In this document: piece after piece, positions 11,787-24,940 of the stretch | How the letters are laid out: each line of letters starts with the position of its first letter | Position numbering within the stretch: position 1 is the stretch's first letter | NCBI GenBank assembly: GCA_021396245.1 | Contig: WNYE01000058.1 | Span: 209,539 to 273,538 of the forward strand | Direction of reading: 5' to 3' | From: Sporothrix humicola | Lineage: Eukaryota > Ascomycota > Sordariomycetes > Ophiostomatales > Ophiostomataceae | Length of the DNA: 64,000 bases | Position numbers and translations under genes: made by a program | The notes under the pieces: model-generated | The model's database searches: none | The model's input: only the letters and a program-made list of their open reading frames with translations | Told to the model about the DNA's origin: nothing

Positions 11787-12764
11787 TTATGCCACCGCAG
11801 AGTCCGTCTTGCTCGCTGATGCGGGCGGGACTGCCGGGCCCTTTTGTGTCTTGAGCTTCTCCTCAAACTTGGCAAACTCGGACAGCGCAATCTCTTCCTC
11901 CTGGTCCAGCACCTGCTCGACGGCCTCGACCTCCTCAATGTAGTGCATCAGCATGCTCTCGATGCCGTTCTTGAGCGTGACGGTGCTCGAGTCGCACGTG
12001 CGGCAGGCGCCCCGCAGCTTCAGCTTGACGGTGCCGTCCTCGAACCCGCGGAACTCAATGTCGCCGCCGTCCTCCTGGATGGCCGGGCGGATGCGCGTCT
12101 CCAGCAGCTCCTTGATCATGCCGACGACCTCGCTATCGTTCTCGTCGTACTGGAGGGAGTCGACTTCGGTCGGGGGACCGTTGGCGTCGGTGCTGGTTGC
12201 CGTCGCTTCAGCGGCCGGGCGGACGATCTGCTGGCCGGACGTGATGGCTTCCGTAATCAAGGCAAACACTTCTGGGCGGATGTGTGCCCAGTTGGCGTCC
12301 TGGGCCTTTGTGACGGTGATAAAGTCGCTGCCGTAGAAAACGGCCGTGACGCCGTCGACGTTCATGAGCTGGGCGGCGAGCGGCGAGGGATAGGGCGGCG
12401 CAATGGTGGCGCGGGGGCTGAGGTACTCGATAAAGGGCGCGGCGATGCCCTCGGGCAGAACTTGGTGGTTGGGCAAGAACTTGAGAGCGTCGGCGTTGGG
12501 GGTGTTTTCGGTCTGGATAAAGATGGAGCGGCGGCCGCGGCTGGCGAGCGACCAGCTGGGCTGTGCAGACGTCCCTAACCGCGGCCGGCTGGACGAAGAG
12601 ATGTGATAGGCGCGGCGCGCAGAGGGGGAGGAGGAGGAGGAAGCTGTCGACGAAGATGTCGTCACTGGCAGAGAAGCAAATGCGACGCGGGGGGCACGGC
12701 GACAAAACTCCGGGCGCATGGCCGTCGCGGCGGCCGACGCCGTTGCGCGGGAGACAGACTTCAT
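11787..12764 (-). CDS. NFU1: Mitochondrial NFU1/NifU-like iron-sulfur scaffold protein
   Basis: A 325-residue intronless protein expected to act in the mitochondrial matrix, delivering 4Fe-4S clusters to lipoate synthase and respiratory-chain proteins. Residues 1-80 are rich in Arg, Ser and Ala with few acids, as in a mitochondrial presequence. An N-terminal Nfu domain follows (about 81-178: FIQTENTPNADALKF, then FYGSDFITVTK). The NifU C-terminal domain is at about 212-280 and holds the cluster-binding CxxC in RGACRTCDSSTVTLKNGIE (Cys254, Cys257). The frame stays open upstream to 12941, but the ATG at 12764 is chosen because it starts the basic presequence. The C-terminus adds about 45 residues of charged and Ala/Pro-rich tail. 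The gene lies 1.06 kb upstream of the kinase gene's stop on the same strand; no operon-like link is implied. Confidence 0.93.
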   Translation of the reverse strand: MKSVSRATASAAATAMRPEFCRRAPRVAFASLPVTTSSSTASSSSSPSARRAYHISSSSRPRLGTSAQPSWSLASRGRRSIFIQTENTPNADALKFLPNHQVLPEGIAAPFIEYLSPRATIAPPYPSPLAAQLMNVDGVTAVFYGSDFITVTKAQDANWAHIRPEVFALITEAITSGQQIVRPAAEATATSTDANGPPTEVDSLQYDENDSEVVGMIKELLETRIRPAIQEDGGDIEFRGFEDGTVKLKLRGACRTCDSSTVTLKNGIESMLMHYIEEVEAVEQVLDQEEEIALSEFAKFEEKLKTQKGPAVPPASASKTDSAVA

Positions 12765-13828
12765 GTTGATTTGTAGTTGTAGTTGTATATATCGTTCGTG
12801 GTGAGTATCGTCGTGGTTGTTGTCGTCGTGAAGAATTGACGTTGATGCAGAAAAAAGTTGATTGTCACAATTGAAAGGATTAGAAATGCTAAAGTTGGGC
12901 AAAATCCCATGCTTTAAGGGCCGAGAATTGCCGCCACCCACTAGAGCCCACTGTAACTGACTGCAAGTGACTGCAAGTGACTGCTACTGTAGCGCTGTGG
13001 ACCCCCGGCGGCCCCTCTATTTTTTTGTTCCTTCTTCCTCCTTCCAAACGACATCATAGTTGATTTAGCTTCGCTGTGATTGGACCGTTGGAAAAACTGG
13101 GGACCGCGACGTCGGCGGAAGCAAACATGACCGCAGACGGCAGCTACGACCGACGACGTCGATTACTTCAAATTCAACATTATTTGACAATCAAACCGTG
13201 CCCGTGATATTGAAGAAAATGCCTTGACATTTCGGCATATCCTCCTTACTTTTCGGCGATCGACATCTTGATCCTTCCTTCGGCGTTTGAAAATGTCGAG
13301 TCAATAGTCTAGGAATTTGCATCTCCGGACAAGAGTGTGCCAAGTAAATCCGCGTATATACGAGCAAAATGCCCAAAATGCAACATCGTCCCAACATCGA
13401 AAGCAAGGGATATTTAACAGTTTAAAGCCTTAAGGACGTCGTAGAAGAAGAAAGATTGGTATTATGTGCATGCGTGTACGTCGTATGTCTACATATATGG
13501 CTACAACCTCTCCGGTTTCCCTTTTTAGACACAAGAAAATTAACAATTAAAATTGGTGAGAAGAATGCGAAAATGGAAACAAAAAGAAGAACAAAGAAAA
13601 TTAAAAGAACACCCAAACGCTTCATCTCATCAGCAACGCCGGCTGTGAGGGTCCTTTGATCCAATCATTATTTCTCTTCGTGGAAACAGTAGGAAAAATC
13701 AACAACAACCAACAACTCCGTCTTGTCCTCAAAAAAGACAGACAACCCCAACTATGCTCCCAATATCAATACCAATATCAACTTGAAACTCTTGGGTCTC
13801 TCAAATCTCCCCCAACTCTCTCCCCAAC
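12765..13828. other. Spacer: NFU1 promoter and histidine-kinase 3' region
   Basis: About 1.06 kb without a gene. Near 12956-12985 a short tandem array of TGACTGCAAG-like units is followed by the GC-rich stretch of the probable NFU1 promoter. The left half, to about 13.8 kb, is AT-rich and should contain the 3' UTR of the kinase gene. No domain-bearing reading frame was found. Confidence 0.5.
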
Positions 13829-16800
13829 TCAAAAGAACTCGGCGAGGGCCCGGCTAAGCACAATAAAGTCGACCGGCTTCGTAATGTACTTGCTGAACCC
13901 GGCCTCGACGCACTTGTCGTGCACATCCGACATGACATTCGCCGACAGCGCAATGATCGGAATCGGCTTCGTGTAGCCGCCCTTGGCTTCCCACTCGCGA
14001 ATCTCCCGGCACGCTTGGTACCCGTCCTTGCGCGGCATATGCAGATCGCACTGAGCTGTTAGTATACGGTATCGAAATGGACAAAATTAAAATCACGAGG
14101 AGGACGGCGGACTCACCAGAATCAACGAGTAGTAGTCGTGGGGTTTGGACAGGACCGTGTCGGTACACTCGACGCCGTCGGCCGCCATGTCGACGTCGAC
14201 GCCCACCTTTTGCAGGTACTTTGTCAGAACCTTTTGGTTCACCATGTTGTCTTCGACCAGCAGCACCTTGTACCCCTTGTTGCCCATGCGCTGCGACAAA
14301 TCCATGTAGCTCTGTTTCTCGGTCTCGACCAGCCGTGCCGCGCTCGATCGGTTGCGGTCGATGCTGATATCGCTCTCGCGCTTGGGGTCGAAAATAACGG
14401 CGAACCGCGACGGCTTGACGGGCTTGTAGATGTACATGACGCGCGCTTCGGACAGCCGCTCCTCGTAGCGCGTGCCCGCCGCCAGCTTGTTGACCGCCTG
14501 GCGCTGCACCGAGTCCGACAAGACCAGAACATGGGCCGTCTCGAGCATTGTTGAGCGGTCCAGCTTATCCACGAGCTCCAAAATCTCTTGCGGCGACGGA
14601 AGGTTAACCACAACGTGCGTAAACGGGTCGGCGCCGGCAGCACTGATAAGCTCCTGCGCCTCGGCCATTGTGGCCACGGCCGTGATGCGGTGCGGGCGAT
14701 CCTTGGGGAGTGTCGTCTCGATATGCTGCGCAGTGGCTTCGCGGCTGTGTGTCTGCGGGCAGATGATGAGGATTGAGTAGGCCGCGGGCTGGCTCAGTGT
14801 GCGCTTCACTGTTCCCGGCTTTGGCGTAGCCGGTTTGTAGGCGGACACGTTCGCGGTGGTCGTTGTATCGCTGCTATTGGGTGACGACAAGGCGGGTGAC
14901 CGAGGTGCCAATGGTCCATCGTCGCCGTTGTTACCATCGCCACCACTCAAAGGCACTCTGAACTTCATGTGCGCCGGGTCTTGGCCGCTGGCACGTGCAG
15001 CTTCGCTGAATCGTGCGAAACCACCGGTGTTGACAGACGACATGGACGACGAACGGTCCGAGAACGAGTGTGACTTGCTAGAGCGGATCGACGGGTCGGA
15101 GCTGCCGCTGGAAGCACCTGCTGGCGATGTTGTCGAGGTCGACTGCTGTGACTGATGTTCCCGCTCGATATCCGCTGGTGCGGGCGCAGCCGGGACGCCC
15201 GTTGAGCCAACACCGGCTGCCGAAGCAGCTGCAGCGGCAATGATCGCCGCCGGGTCCATAAACGACGGTGTAGCGAGGCCCATGGCCGACAGAGTGAGGC
15301 TCGGTGCTCTCAGGTTGGCTTCGGAGGACGGTGTCGACAGCCCGTCGGGGTGGTCCTGCTCGGTCGGCAGGTTGAAGATGGATGTGAACGTGAACGTCGA
15401 GCCCTTGCCGGGGACGGCCGAGCCGTTCATGGTGCCGCCATGGAGCTCCACGAGCTGCCGCGAGATGACGAGACCTAAACCACTACCGCCGTGCTGACGC
15501 GTGCTGCTACCATCGATTTGGCTAAACGGCTTGAAGATGAGATCGGCCTCTTCCTTGGTGAAACCGCGGCCCGTGTCCGTAACACTGAACTCGAGCTCGA
15601 TCTGGTCGGCGCCCGCACTGCTCTTGTGCTTGGCCACACGGCAGCGGCTAAACACCTCGCCCTTGGCAGTGAACTTGATGGCATTGCCGATAACATTCAA
15701 CAGGACCTGTCGGATACGCACGCGGTCGCCCTTGACCCACAGGGGCACGTCGTCGTCGACAATGTAGTTGAGCTCAAGGCGCTTAGCAATGGCCATGGTC
15801 GACACGAGTTCGTTGACGTCTTCGATGAGTGACCGCGTGTGGAACCACTCGAAGCTCAGCTTCATCATGCCTGCGTCAACCTTGCTCAAATCCAGGATGT
15901 CGTTGATAATCATCAGCAGACTGTTGGCGCTCGTCTGGATCGTGTTGGTGTAGTCGCGCTGTTCTTCATTCAAGACCGTGTCCTGCAAGAAACTGACCAT
16001 GCCCGAGATACCGATGAGTGGCGTGCGGATCTCGTGCGACATGTTGCTGAGGAACCGCGTCTTGGAGTCCATAGCCTCCTTGAGTTTCGTCTCGAGCAGC
16101 TTGTGGTCGTTAATGTCCGTGGCCGAGCCAAAGTACGAGTTGTAACCCTTGCCAAAGTCCACCGTGCCCGTCTCCACGCAGCGCACAAGGTGCCAACGGT
16201 ACTCGCCCGTCTTGGACCGCAGACGCACTTCGGTTGTGTATGACGGCCGGCCGTTGTCGTCGGTGGTTACCAGAATGATACCGCGGCGGGCAAGCTCGGC
16301 CAGTTCGCTGAGATCTTCGTCGTCACCGCCTCCAGGCCCAGTAGCCGTTTCGGTCTTGCGAGCTCGGTCGCCCACATTGTTAGCTCCACGTGCAGAGAGG
16401 GGTGAGGACACAGACTGGAGCAAACGCTTGCGCCGTTCTTGCAAGTGCGCGGGCACCGGGAGGAAACTGCACTTGGCCAGATCGTCAGGATGCACATTGT
16501 CCATAAAACCGAGACCCAGCAGATCCTTGAAGCTCTGGCCCGTGTACGAAAGCCACTGCTCGTTGGCAAACGTGACACCTTCCTCTTCGTTTGCAGTGAA
16601 GATGATTTGCGGGATGAGGTTGGCCAAAATTCGGTGCTTGGTCTCGGACGCTTCGATCTCTTCTTGGCGGGCCGCTTTCAGTTCGGCAATGTGTTGGTCG
16701 TGGATGTCCATGTATGAGCCCAGGAACTGCATGATGCTGTTGCGCCGGTCGCGTGAGGCCACTGCGCGTGCCTGGAACCAGCGGTATGAGCCGTCAAAGC

Positions 16801-19800
16801 GGCGGATCCGCACCGTGCGGGAGAACTGGTCGCCAGTACGGACGGAGTGGCTCCAGGCCTTGAGGTACTCGTCGCAGTCGTCGGGGTGGAGACTGCCCCA
16901 AGGATCCTCGGCGAGGCCTTCGACAGTCTGGCCACGGTATGCGAGATAGCGGCTGTTAACCCAGACAATGGCTCCAGTCTGGGGCATGGCAACAAACACG
17001 TGGGCTGGCAGCGAGTCCAGAATCAAACCCTTGAGTCGGTCCGAGGGAGGCGGCATGTCCACGGGGCTTGAAGATGTGACGGACCCGGCACGAGATGGGA
17101 CCGAGGTGGGAGGAAGCATGACTGCGTTTGCTCCCTTGACCGCAACAGTGCCGCTGGGAGGCAGAGATGGGAAAGTCGAAGCAAAGTCGGCCCCGTACGA
17201 GTGCAGCTGGCTGTGGCCGCCATGGCTGTGACTGTGCTGGTGATGGAATCTCGGATGCCGCTGGTGATGCGTGCCACCGGGTGTGGGCAGCATGGGACTG
17301 AACAGAGGCGTATTGCGGTCGGCAAATGCCAGCTTGAGCTCTTCAGTGACGGTCGGGTCTCGCTTCTTCTGATTCTGGTCAGTTGGCGGTGGCATAGACA
17401 CATTGTCGCCGCTCATTGCCGGTGCCAGATGAGCTGTCCGGCTGTTTGCCGAACTAGAAAGAGCCTCTGTCGAGCTTCCGACACCCGAGTCGGCCGACGT
17501 TGCACCCGAGCCTCTGTGGATTGGCTGGGATGATGCGGGCGATTCTTCAGTGCGGCTAATGGAAGGCGACGAAAGGGCTGCCGGCAGCGTTGTGGCAACG
17601 GCCGAGGAATCGGGTTGAGGGCTGCTCACACGCTCGTCCTGAGCGGACAGTGTGACCTCGGGCAAGCGAAGAGCAGACAGGCGCTTCTCGCTGTGAGAGA
17701 CCGAGTTCTTTCTGCCTCGTTCTCTGGCTGTAGGGCCACCGCCTCCGCCGCCACCACCACTGCTACTGGTGCCGCCGGGCGTCGTGGCGGGCCGACCAAA
17801 GGCGCTCATGTTGCTTGTCCGCATACCAAAGTAACCATCGCCAGTAAGTGAGGCGATACCGGGGCTGACGCCGGTGCCGGTATTGGCCCGCCGTTCCAGG
17901 AACATATTAAGGGCGGCCGAGTCCCAGCCAGGTGTGCCACCTGGCGATCCTGCAATACTCCGTGATCTTGCCGAGTAATCACTAAAACTGGTCATGCTAC
18001 CCGCTTGCGAGCGGTGGGAGATGGGATCGTAAGGCGTGTTGACAAAGGCAGAAGCCGTGGGAAGCGGGTGACCTTCCGTGTCGACGCCACCAAAGCCGCT
18101 CATTTCGTGGCGACGGCGGTTCAAACCGTTGATTTCGGCTTCCAGGTTGGAGTAGTGGACACAAAGCGAGAATGACGTAGCCATGTGCGGGGCCAGGTGC
18201 TCCAGAGAGTAGCGAAGGTTGGATGGGTAGGGGATAATAGGGCTCAAGATGGACAAGATGGCAATCGGCATTTGCTTTGGCCGGCTCGGGGACGCCTCGG
18301 CAGAATTGTCTGAGCTCTTTTCGTTGTCACGTCTCGGCGAGGACCGGCGTTCCATCTTTGACTTATCCAGACGGAATGGTTGTGCAGTTTTGGAGAGCAG
18401 AGGATGGTACAGCGGGATATGAAGAACGGTGCAGGCATTGTCAAAACCAATGGCCTCCAGAGGCCGCGATTCCTTGTAGTCTTCCGGTGATAGGGCCGGG
18501 TTGAAGCTGTCCTCGTCGACCACGGCGTCGCTAAAGAATGGGTTCTCATTTGGGTCGTGACGGATGGCCGGAGAAGGAGCTGGCGACTGGGACCACGGTG
18601 AGGGTGGCAACTGTTCGTACTCCTCGTACAAGGGCGATTTTGAACGCTGAGGCTTTGCCTCCTCCAGCTTCGAGGCGATGCTGGCACCCGTGAGTCGTCT
18701 CATATAGCTGGCACTCGGTCTGACGTTGGAGCCCTTGGTATGAGGCAGGCCACTCGTTCCCAAAAGGGCCGAGAGCTTGAGAGAGGACTCGTGCTGAATA
18801 CGTTGACTAGAACCGCTGGCCAGTTCGTTGGCCAGTTTCGACAGGTTCGTGTTTGCCATTGTGGCTTCATCCTCGCTCTCAGGTGGTGGCGGTTGCTGCG
18901 GTTGGGCAGGGGTTGGGGGAGCAGCCGGCGTCTCTGGCTGCTGCTTGGGCGCGATATAGGGATAAGAACGAGTCAGAGCCACGACATGACCACGATCCAG
19001 GACACGCTGCACACCATTGTGGTCGATGAGCGGATCCGCCTCATAGTCGAGAGCCTGGAGGACGGGCAGAACTCTGCCTCTCGTGTCCGCTTGTTGCTGG
19101 AGCGAAGATCCGGCCACAAAGGATATTCCATGCGGGTCCTCCACAGCGTCGTGCTCTTCCAGGGCGGCATGCTTGAGCGCTGTGTACGGCTTTGGCGGCA
19201 GCATTCCCGATGGCGAGTCGGCCTTGGGAATATCGGAGCGCTGTGTCGGGACCGGCTGGGAAGTCTGGCATCTTGAAAGAGATGGGCGGACCGCAGCAGA
19301 GGCCTGTTCGGCAAGGGATGCAGGCTTTGATGGGTCCTCGAGCACATTGTTCTCCTTTTGTTCTTCGTAAGTCGTGTACGAATAGCGTGCTGTCAAGCTA
19401 GGGCGGCGGAGCTGTTCTGGGGCGGGAGAAACGGCCGGTGGAGGTGGAGACAAAATGCCCGAGGTCGACAGAAGCGGTGTTGCGTCAGATCCCAGATCGG
19501 TTGTACCCGCGCCAAGACTGTCGTCCCGTCCCATGTACCCTAAGCTGAGATCATCGTCCCTTTCGTGCGCCTTGAAAGTCGCCTTTTGCCCCCATGGCAT
19601 GTTCTCAACGTCTGTCGAATCAGAAGGGATTGCGAGTGCAACACGCTCAGCTTTGTACCACTGGGTGGCAATATGAACGATGGTGTTCCACCACGTATCC
19701 AGTCCGGGCTCCGACGACAAAGCAAGGGAAAGCTCGTAAAGATTCGGCGTCTCAAGCTCGTGACGGTCGGGGAAGCGGCCACCACCACCACCGGCATTGT

Positions 19801-20887
19801 GAGAAGAATATTTACGACCGGACTCGCCCTGTCCTCCCTGGCCCGTGGCACTGCTCGGCAAAAATGTAATGGCGGAGGCAGGCGTGGACGGGCTCGCCAC
19901 CAACTGGTCGGATCGGAAGCTGGAAGAGGATTCGTCGCGTTGCGGGCCCGGTCTTGATTGAGGGCCTTTCTGTCCCGATTCAAACCCGGGACCGGTATTG
20001 TCTCTGTCGCGGTCCGTCTGCAATTGTGCCTGGGATGATCGAGCGTGTGCCGACCATGCTGCTGTCGATGCAAACGACGGGTTTTTTCCGGCACCAGGTG
20101 TCACCATGCGAGGGAACGGGTATGAGGGCGTCCGTGCCGTGATCCCTTTGCCGAGGTCGCTTGCACGCACGGTTCGGGTGGAGTCGGTAGAGGTTGTTGT
20201 GCCGGAGGAGGATGTGGAGGGGAGGGCGGAAGGGGGTGCGGAAGAGAGAGTCGAGGCCAGGGCGGCGGGGAGGGCGGTCGGCTTTGTTGGTGATGTGGAT
20301 GCGGTTGAGGGCGAGCCCGACGAGGAGATTTTTTCCTCCTCGATGGGCGACGGGCGTTTTGTAAACGGACTCGTGACGGGCGAGGTCTGGTTGTTGACGC
20401 GTGCCGACATTTCTCGAGCCAGCCGTTGGCGGTAGTCGCTCAGCTGGTGTAGTGGGCTCGTGGCATCCTGGTGTTGCAGCTCCTGGAACTCTGTCGGTTG
20501 GGTATGTTGGTAGTGATGATGATTTTGGTGGTGTTGAGAGTGTTGGGAATGTTGGGAGTGTTGGGAGTGTTGTTGGCGGTGCCGGTCATCGTCTCGATTT
20601 GACGTCCGGGCAGACGAGCTTGTCTGGCCTGTCCGACGGCTGTTCGTGCGTTTCTCGGAAGTGGGCGAGGTGCTGCCTGTCGATCGAGCACCGGTAGACC
20701 CTGCTCTTGACGTCGTTCTGCGTTCTTTGCCGGTAGGTGATGTTGCCGATATTGATATTGATTCCTCGGCATGCCTGCTACTGCTAGACTCTAAAGTCGG
20801 CGGCATGGTGGCCCCGGCGCCTGGAGATGTTGGACTTTGTTGAGGTGAAGGTGCGCCTCCTCGTCCGCTCTTCGCCCAGCTTGCCAT
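13829..20887 (-). CDS. Hybrid histidine kinase with two PAS domains and a C-terminal receiver
   Basis: Two exons, 14117-20887 and 13829-14050, joined across a 66-bp intron (GTGAGT donor, TACTAAC branch, CAG acceptor) give 2330 residues. Splicing restores the receiver motif LILCDLHMPRKDG; without it the protein would end early. Order: Ser/Pro/Gln-rich N-terminus with a His-Gln-Ser repeat; a GAF-like region scattered over about 370-1000; PAS 1 (about 1283-1400, LHPDDCDEYLKAW); PAS 2 (about 1416-1593); HisKA with FLSNMSHEIRTPL (His1618); HATPase (N box near 1736, DTGRGF near 1771, GGSGLGL); a degenerate receiver-like segment; and a true receiver (VEDNMVNQK; phospho-acceptor Asp2259). It probably senses an internal or external signal and passes phosphate to an HPt protein. 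It resembles the PAS-bearing Mak1/PhkA-type fungal kinases; the exact class is not certain. Confidence 0.92.
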
Positions 20888-23800
20888 GGCTGGCAGTTCA
20901 TCTCAAGGCCGTGCCGGGCGTGGGAACCATCCGTATCGTCGACCGGCCCTCAATACGTCACTGTCGATGGGGGATGTCGTGTGTCGAAGCTCAATGATAT
21001 GGGGTCGGAGGTCACGAGAAAGGTCCTTCTGTGACGTGTCGTCTAAGTCTGTCGACAATCTAAAGGCCACGAGATCGTCCAAGCTCGAAAAGAGGCAGCT
21101 AGATTTGGTTGTCGAGTCCTGGAGGGGAAAAGTGTGTCGATGTCGAGGTGGCAGCGAGTGCCTGCTTTTGGAACTGGGTTTGTTGTTGTGTGCCTCTTGT
21201 GTCCTTCTCTTTCTTGGTCTCAGCCTATACGGCTATGTTGCTGGGCAGACCTGCAAGCAATGTAACGAGGCGAGCGGAGTGGGAGAGTGTAGAGAGTGTC
21301 GAAATCCTGGAACAAGGAAAAGAGATTGGAGGGAACAAAATTGACAGGAAGCAGAAACCGAGCAAAAACAAGCCTTCTGACAAGAAAAGAGCCTGAAGGC
21401 CGCGCTTTGGGTATAGTTGTTTTGGGCGGGTATTGGAATATTGGAAAAAGAAAGGCGGCGAGACGGAACCGCAAAAACAAGAAAAATAGAAGAGGAGGGG
21501 GACGCAAGAAAGACGGTAAGGCCAGTAGCCAGTGAAGAGAAAAACAGTAAAGCGTCAGGCTGTATGAAGAAAAGAAACAAAATAGGTAACAGTCGAAGCA
21601 AGAATAGGAAGAAGGTGCAGAGGAAGTGTGAAGACGAGACACAATGGGATGACGGTAGTAGTGAGCGGGTTCGGAAAGTACGCAGCTGGGACAAAATCAA
21701 GGCAGGCTGTGTTTCCAGCGGGCAGTGACGACCCAGCTAGGCTAGGGGCCAAAAGAAGGAGGAAGGAAGGCCTGAACAGGCGTAGATTCTTTTGGGCCGG
21801 GGCTATTTGCTAGGGGAAAGCTAAAACAGGCGGCGGCCAGGGCAGGTCCAGGTCAGTTTGGCGTCTGGGCGGGACTAACAACTGCAGTCTGTAGGAGGCT
21901 AGAATGACATCGAATTGTGTATTTCAGAGCAGGACCTGTCAGAGCCAGACAAGTTCAAGAGGGCAGGAGGGTAAGGGGATACACCTTCGGCCTCTCAAGG
22001 GGGAAGGTGCGGTGGGCAAGGGAGTGGTGGGAATGGAAGGAGCCCGGACAAGAAACCTGGGACGAAGCATCAACTCGTGGAAAGCGCGTGTGAGCACACA
22101 GTTTACAACGAACAATGAGGGATTGGGAAGGCGCGAGGAACGTGAGGGCGTGAGAAGCGGCGGATCGCACACAACAGCAACGGGCAAAATTAGCAGGATT
22201 GGGGGTTGGCCTTTGGGGCCGTTGGCCAGGATTTTGGTTTAGATTCTGGTATTTCTGGTATTTCTGGCCTTTCTCTCGAAAAGAGCCAGGGGTGGGCGAC
22301 GGTGGACGCGCGACTGAAGCAGGCAAATTGAGGAATGGCCCATGGGGGGACAAGGCCGCAAAAAACTTGGCGATCGGCGCCCTATGACGTAACCGGGGGC
22401 TGGGGGGTTGGCAGTTGCAATTATTCTGCAATTTTTACCCAGTGAGCCAGTGGTGGTCGCGCGCGCAGGTTAAAACAGCAAAATAGCGTAGCGCCGATTT
22501 TGTGTGGGCCAGCGAATGGGCCTGGGCCCTTTTCATGCCTTTCTCTTCTTCTACACCACAGTTGCCGCTTGTCTCCTGTCTGGGGCTGTCTCGGGAAAGA
22601 GCATATGTCGTCAAGTCGAAGCGCAGAGAGACGAATCTCGTGTTCCTTCCCTTTCCAGGACAGCGAGCAAATTAACGAAATGTGGCGGCCGCGATGGCAC
22701 GGTGGGAAGTCACGATGGTCTGGCTCGTTGCGGTTCACCTATCTCTGCATAATGCACCTATCTCTGCATAATGCACCTATCTCTGCATAATGCACCTTCT
22801 CTTTCAGTAATTGCTTTTTGCGGGCGCTCCGTCGCCAGAAAAGGCGCGATGGTGGCAACGGTGGAGGGCACCACCTGTGCAAAACGTCCGGACAAGCTCG
22901 CCAATTGTGAGATGTCCCACGGAGATTTCCTTCCTGGAGACGACAAGCAAAAAAAGAAACAAAAAAGAAACGCCCCGGTAGGTCACACCGGGCTGGATCA
23001 AAATAGACTCCCACTTCAGGACGGGCCAGGCTATTAGACCATGGATTGCTCCTTCCCTTTTTCAGTGTCGTGCAAACAAGTCAGTGCGCGCAGATGCCTC
23101 TGTTCGGTTCGTATCGTGTTGTTCACCTGCAGCCCGCTCTCTACGGACAGCCTGGCTCCTTCTCGGTTTTTGACGTCGTGCAAAGCCAGACCGCAAAAGG
23201 CCGCCACAGCTGAGTGGGCATGGGCAAAATGCAAAATCGAGCGCGATCTGTCTCGTTTTGTTGATCCAACGGTGTAGACTGTCCATATACCAGCTTATGC
23301 ATGTCTCGTTCCTCTAGCCTTGCCGTTGACCTGGGAGTCTGCAAATCATGAGTATTGCTTATTGAAAGGCTGGCCGTGTTGCCGTTTGGTCCGGCTGTTT
23401 ATGAATATTTTTATTGATTCTCTTATTTATTTCCAGACCTTCGCCCTTTATCAACAGTTCTCCCTTCTCCCAATGTTTCGTCCTACCTGCCCGTGTCTCA
23501 AACCGGTCTGTTGCTTACTGCGACGTTGCAAATTATCGTGTTTACTTACTCGTCTCGCTGGCGTTCAACAAAGGAAGTCATGCGCAAATGCAAGACAAAA
23601 AAAGATGCACATCTTTACGCAGTTCGATCCTCCCAGACACGGCAGAACGGTCTGTGGTCATCGCTGCGCCGTTCGTGATATCGGCTGATGCTATTTATGT
23701 CCACCGATTCTTTAATCCCTACCAAAGTCTTCAATCCCATCTAAAGTGTTTAGAATTCCTTTTTCTGCACGTGTCCTTCTCACCTCACGATCGTCCAGCT

Positions 23801-24940
23801 GTCGTCAATCCTAATCCTTTTGGGGACGCCCCGGTTATGTTCCAATCGTAGAACACGCATCGGAATCGAAAGTTGCTTGTGGTATGAGGAGAAAAAACGG
23901 GCCAATGCTACAATACGACCTTGTCAGCTCCTGTCCAAGGCGACGGGAGAAAAGCAAGATTGGAATTATGACGTAGGGGCGGGAACCAATGCGGAAGTGG
24001 AGTGCCAGGCGGGCCAATCAGACGAGGGCGTCCCCTGCTTGCCGCCTTGTGGTGGTCTGTTCCAACGTGAGCCAAGCAAAATTCACTAATTCACTAAAAC
24101 CCACCTGAAATGGCGCCGTAATTTTTCAGCCAACAAGCACCACACCTTCTAACATTTCAGCCCGTCCACTTTTGTATGCAACAGACGACCACCAATACAC
24201 GAACATTGATCACGATTGGCTGTTGCTAATTTAAGTTTAGACCGTTCCCGTTCCTGACAATTGCTTCGACCAAATCGAGCTTCTGTTGTTTTTGTTGATG
24301 GCGTTTTGGGAAGTGCAAACCCGTCTTAGTCGTCAAGCTGTTTTACCAGGTGGGCATTTACGCAACTTCCAACATACGCAGGTGTTTTGGCGTTTCAAAT
24401 CTCGTCAGGTTCATTAGAACCAGTATCCCTGCCAGTTACGCCAGCTCTGGCGTTGCGCCCCCAGATTTGACGGGAGAGCGGCATAAAAAGACGTTGCTGA
24501 TCAGCAAATCCGTCGCAAGATGGACACGCAAGGCTACGAAGCCGAGGAAAAGCTATGTGAAAAGAGAAAAATCGATGCAATATTCGTACGCTATGTAATA
24601 TCTGTGGGCGGCATATACCCAATACGCAAAAACTACGAGACCCTGATCTGAACCTGAAGACCGGTAATAAACAAAATAAAGAAAATAAAAGGAAATACTC
24701 CAGAATTGCTATTCCTGAAAATAGCCAAGGCCGTTGATGCGGTGTCTCCGTATGAGTGTCGTTTCCACCTTTTTTTCGTTGAGATTTGATATCTCACTGA
24801 AGCTCGAGGACGTCTCATTCTTATCTTTCACCAAATGTAAAGAGTTTTGAGCCTTACCAAGAGCTCAGCGTCGTTCCTCTCGCCTCCTCTCGCCTCTTTT
24901 CCATCTTCCCCCTCCTCTTGTAGCCCTCTCGTCCGCTGCA
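20888..24940. other. 4-kb spacer upstream of the PAS histidine kinase
   Basis: No supportable gene. From 20.9 to about 22.3 kb the plus strand is purine-rich, consistent with a CT-rich leader and promoter for the minus-strand kinase. A three-copy 19-bp tandem repeat is at 22736-22792. The right end should carry the 3' UTR of the cytochrome b561 gene. Reading frames up to about 158 codons exist but show no family motif. Confidence 0.5.
22736..22797. repeat. Tandem repeat, 19-bp unit, 3 perfect copies plus a partial
   Basis: The unit CACCTATCTCTGCATAATG occurs at 22736-22754, 22755-22773 and 22774-22792 without a mismatch, followed by CACCT of a fourth copy. It is intergenic. Confidence 0.95.

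Noticed and set aside
12765..12941. 59-codon N-terminal extension of the NFU1 frame
   Set aside because: The basic presequence starts at the ATG at 12764; upstream codons are Asp/His/Asn-rich and look like leader.
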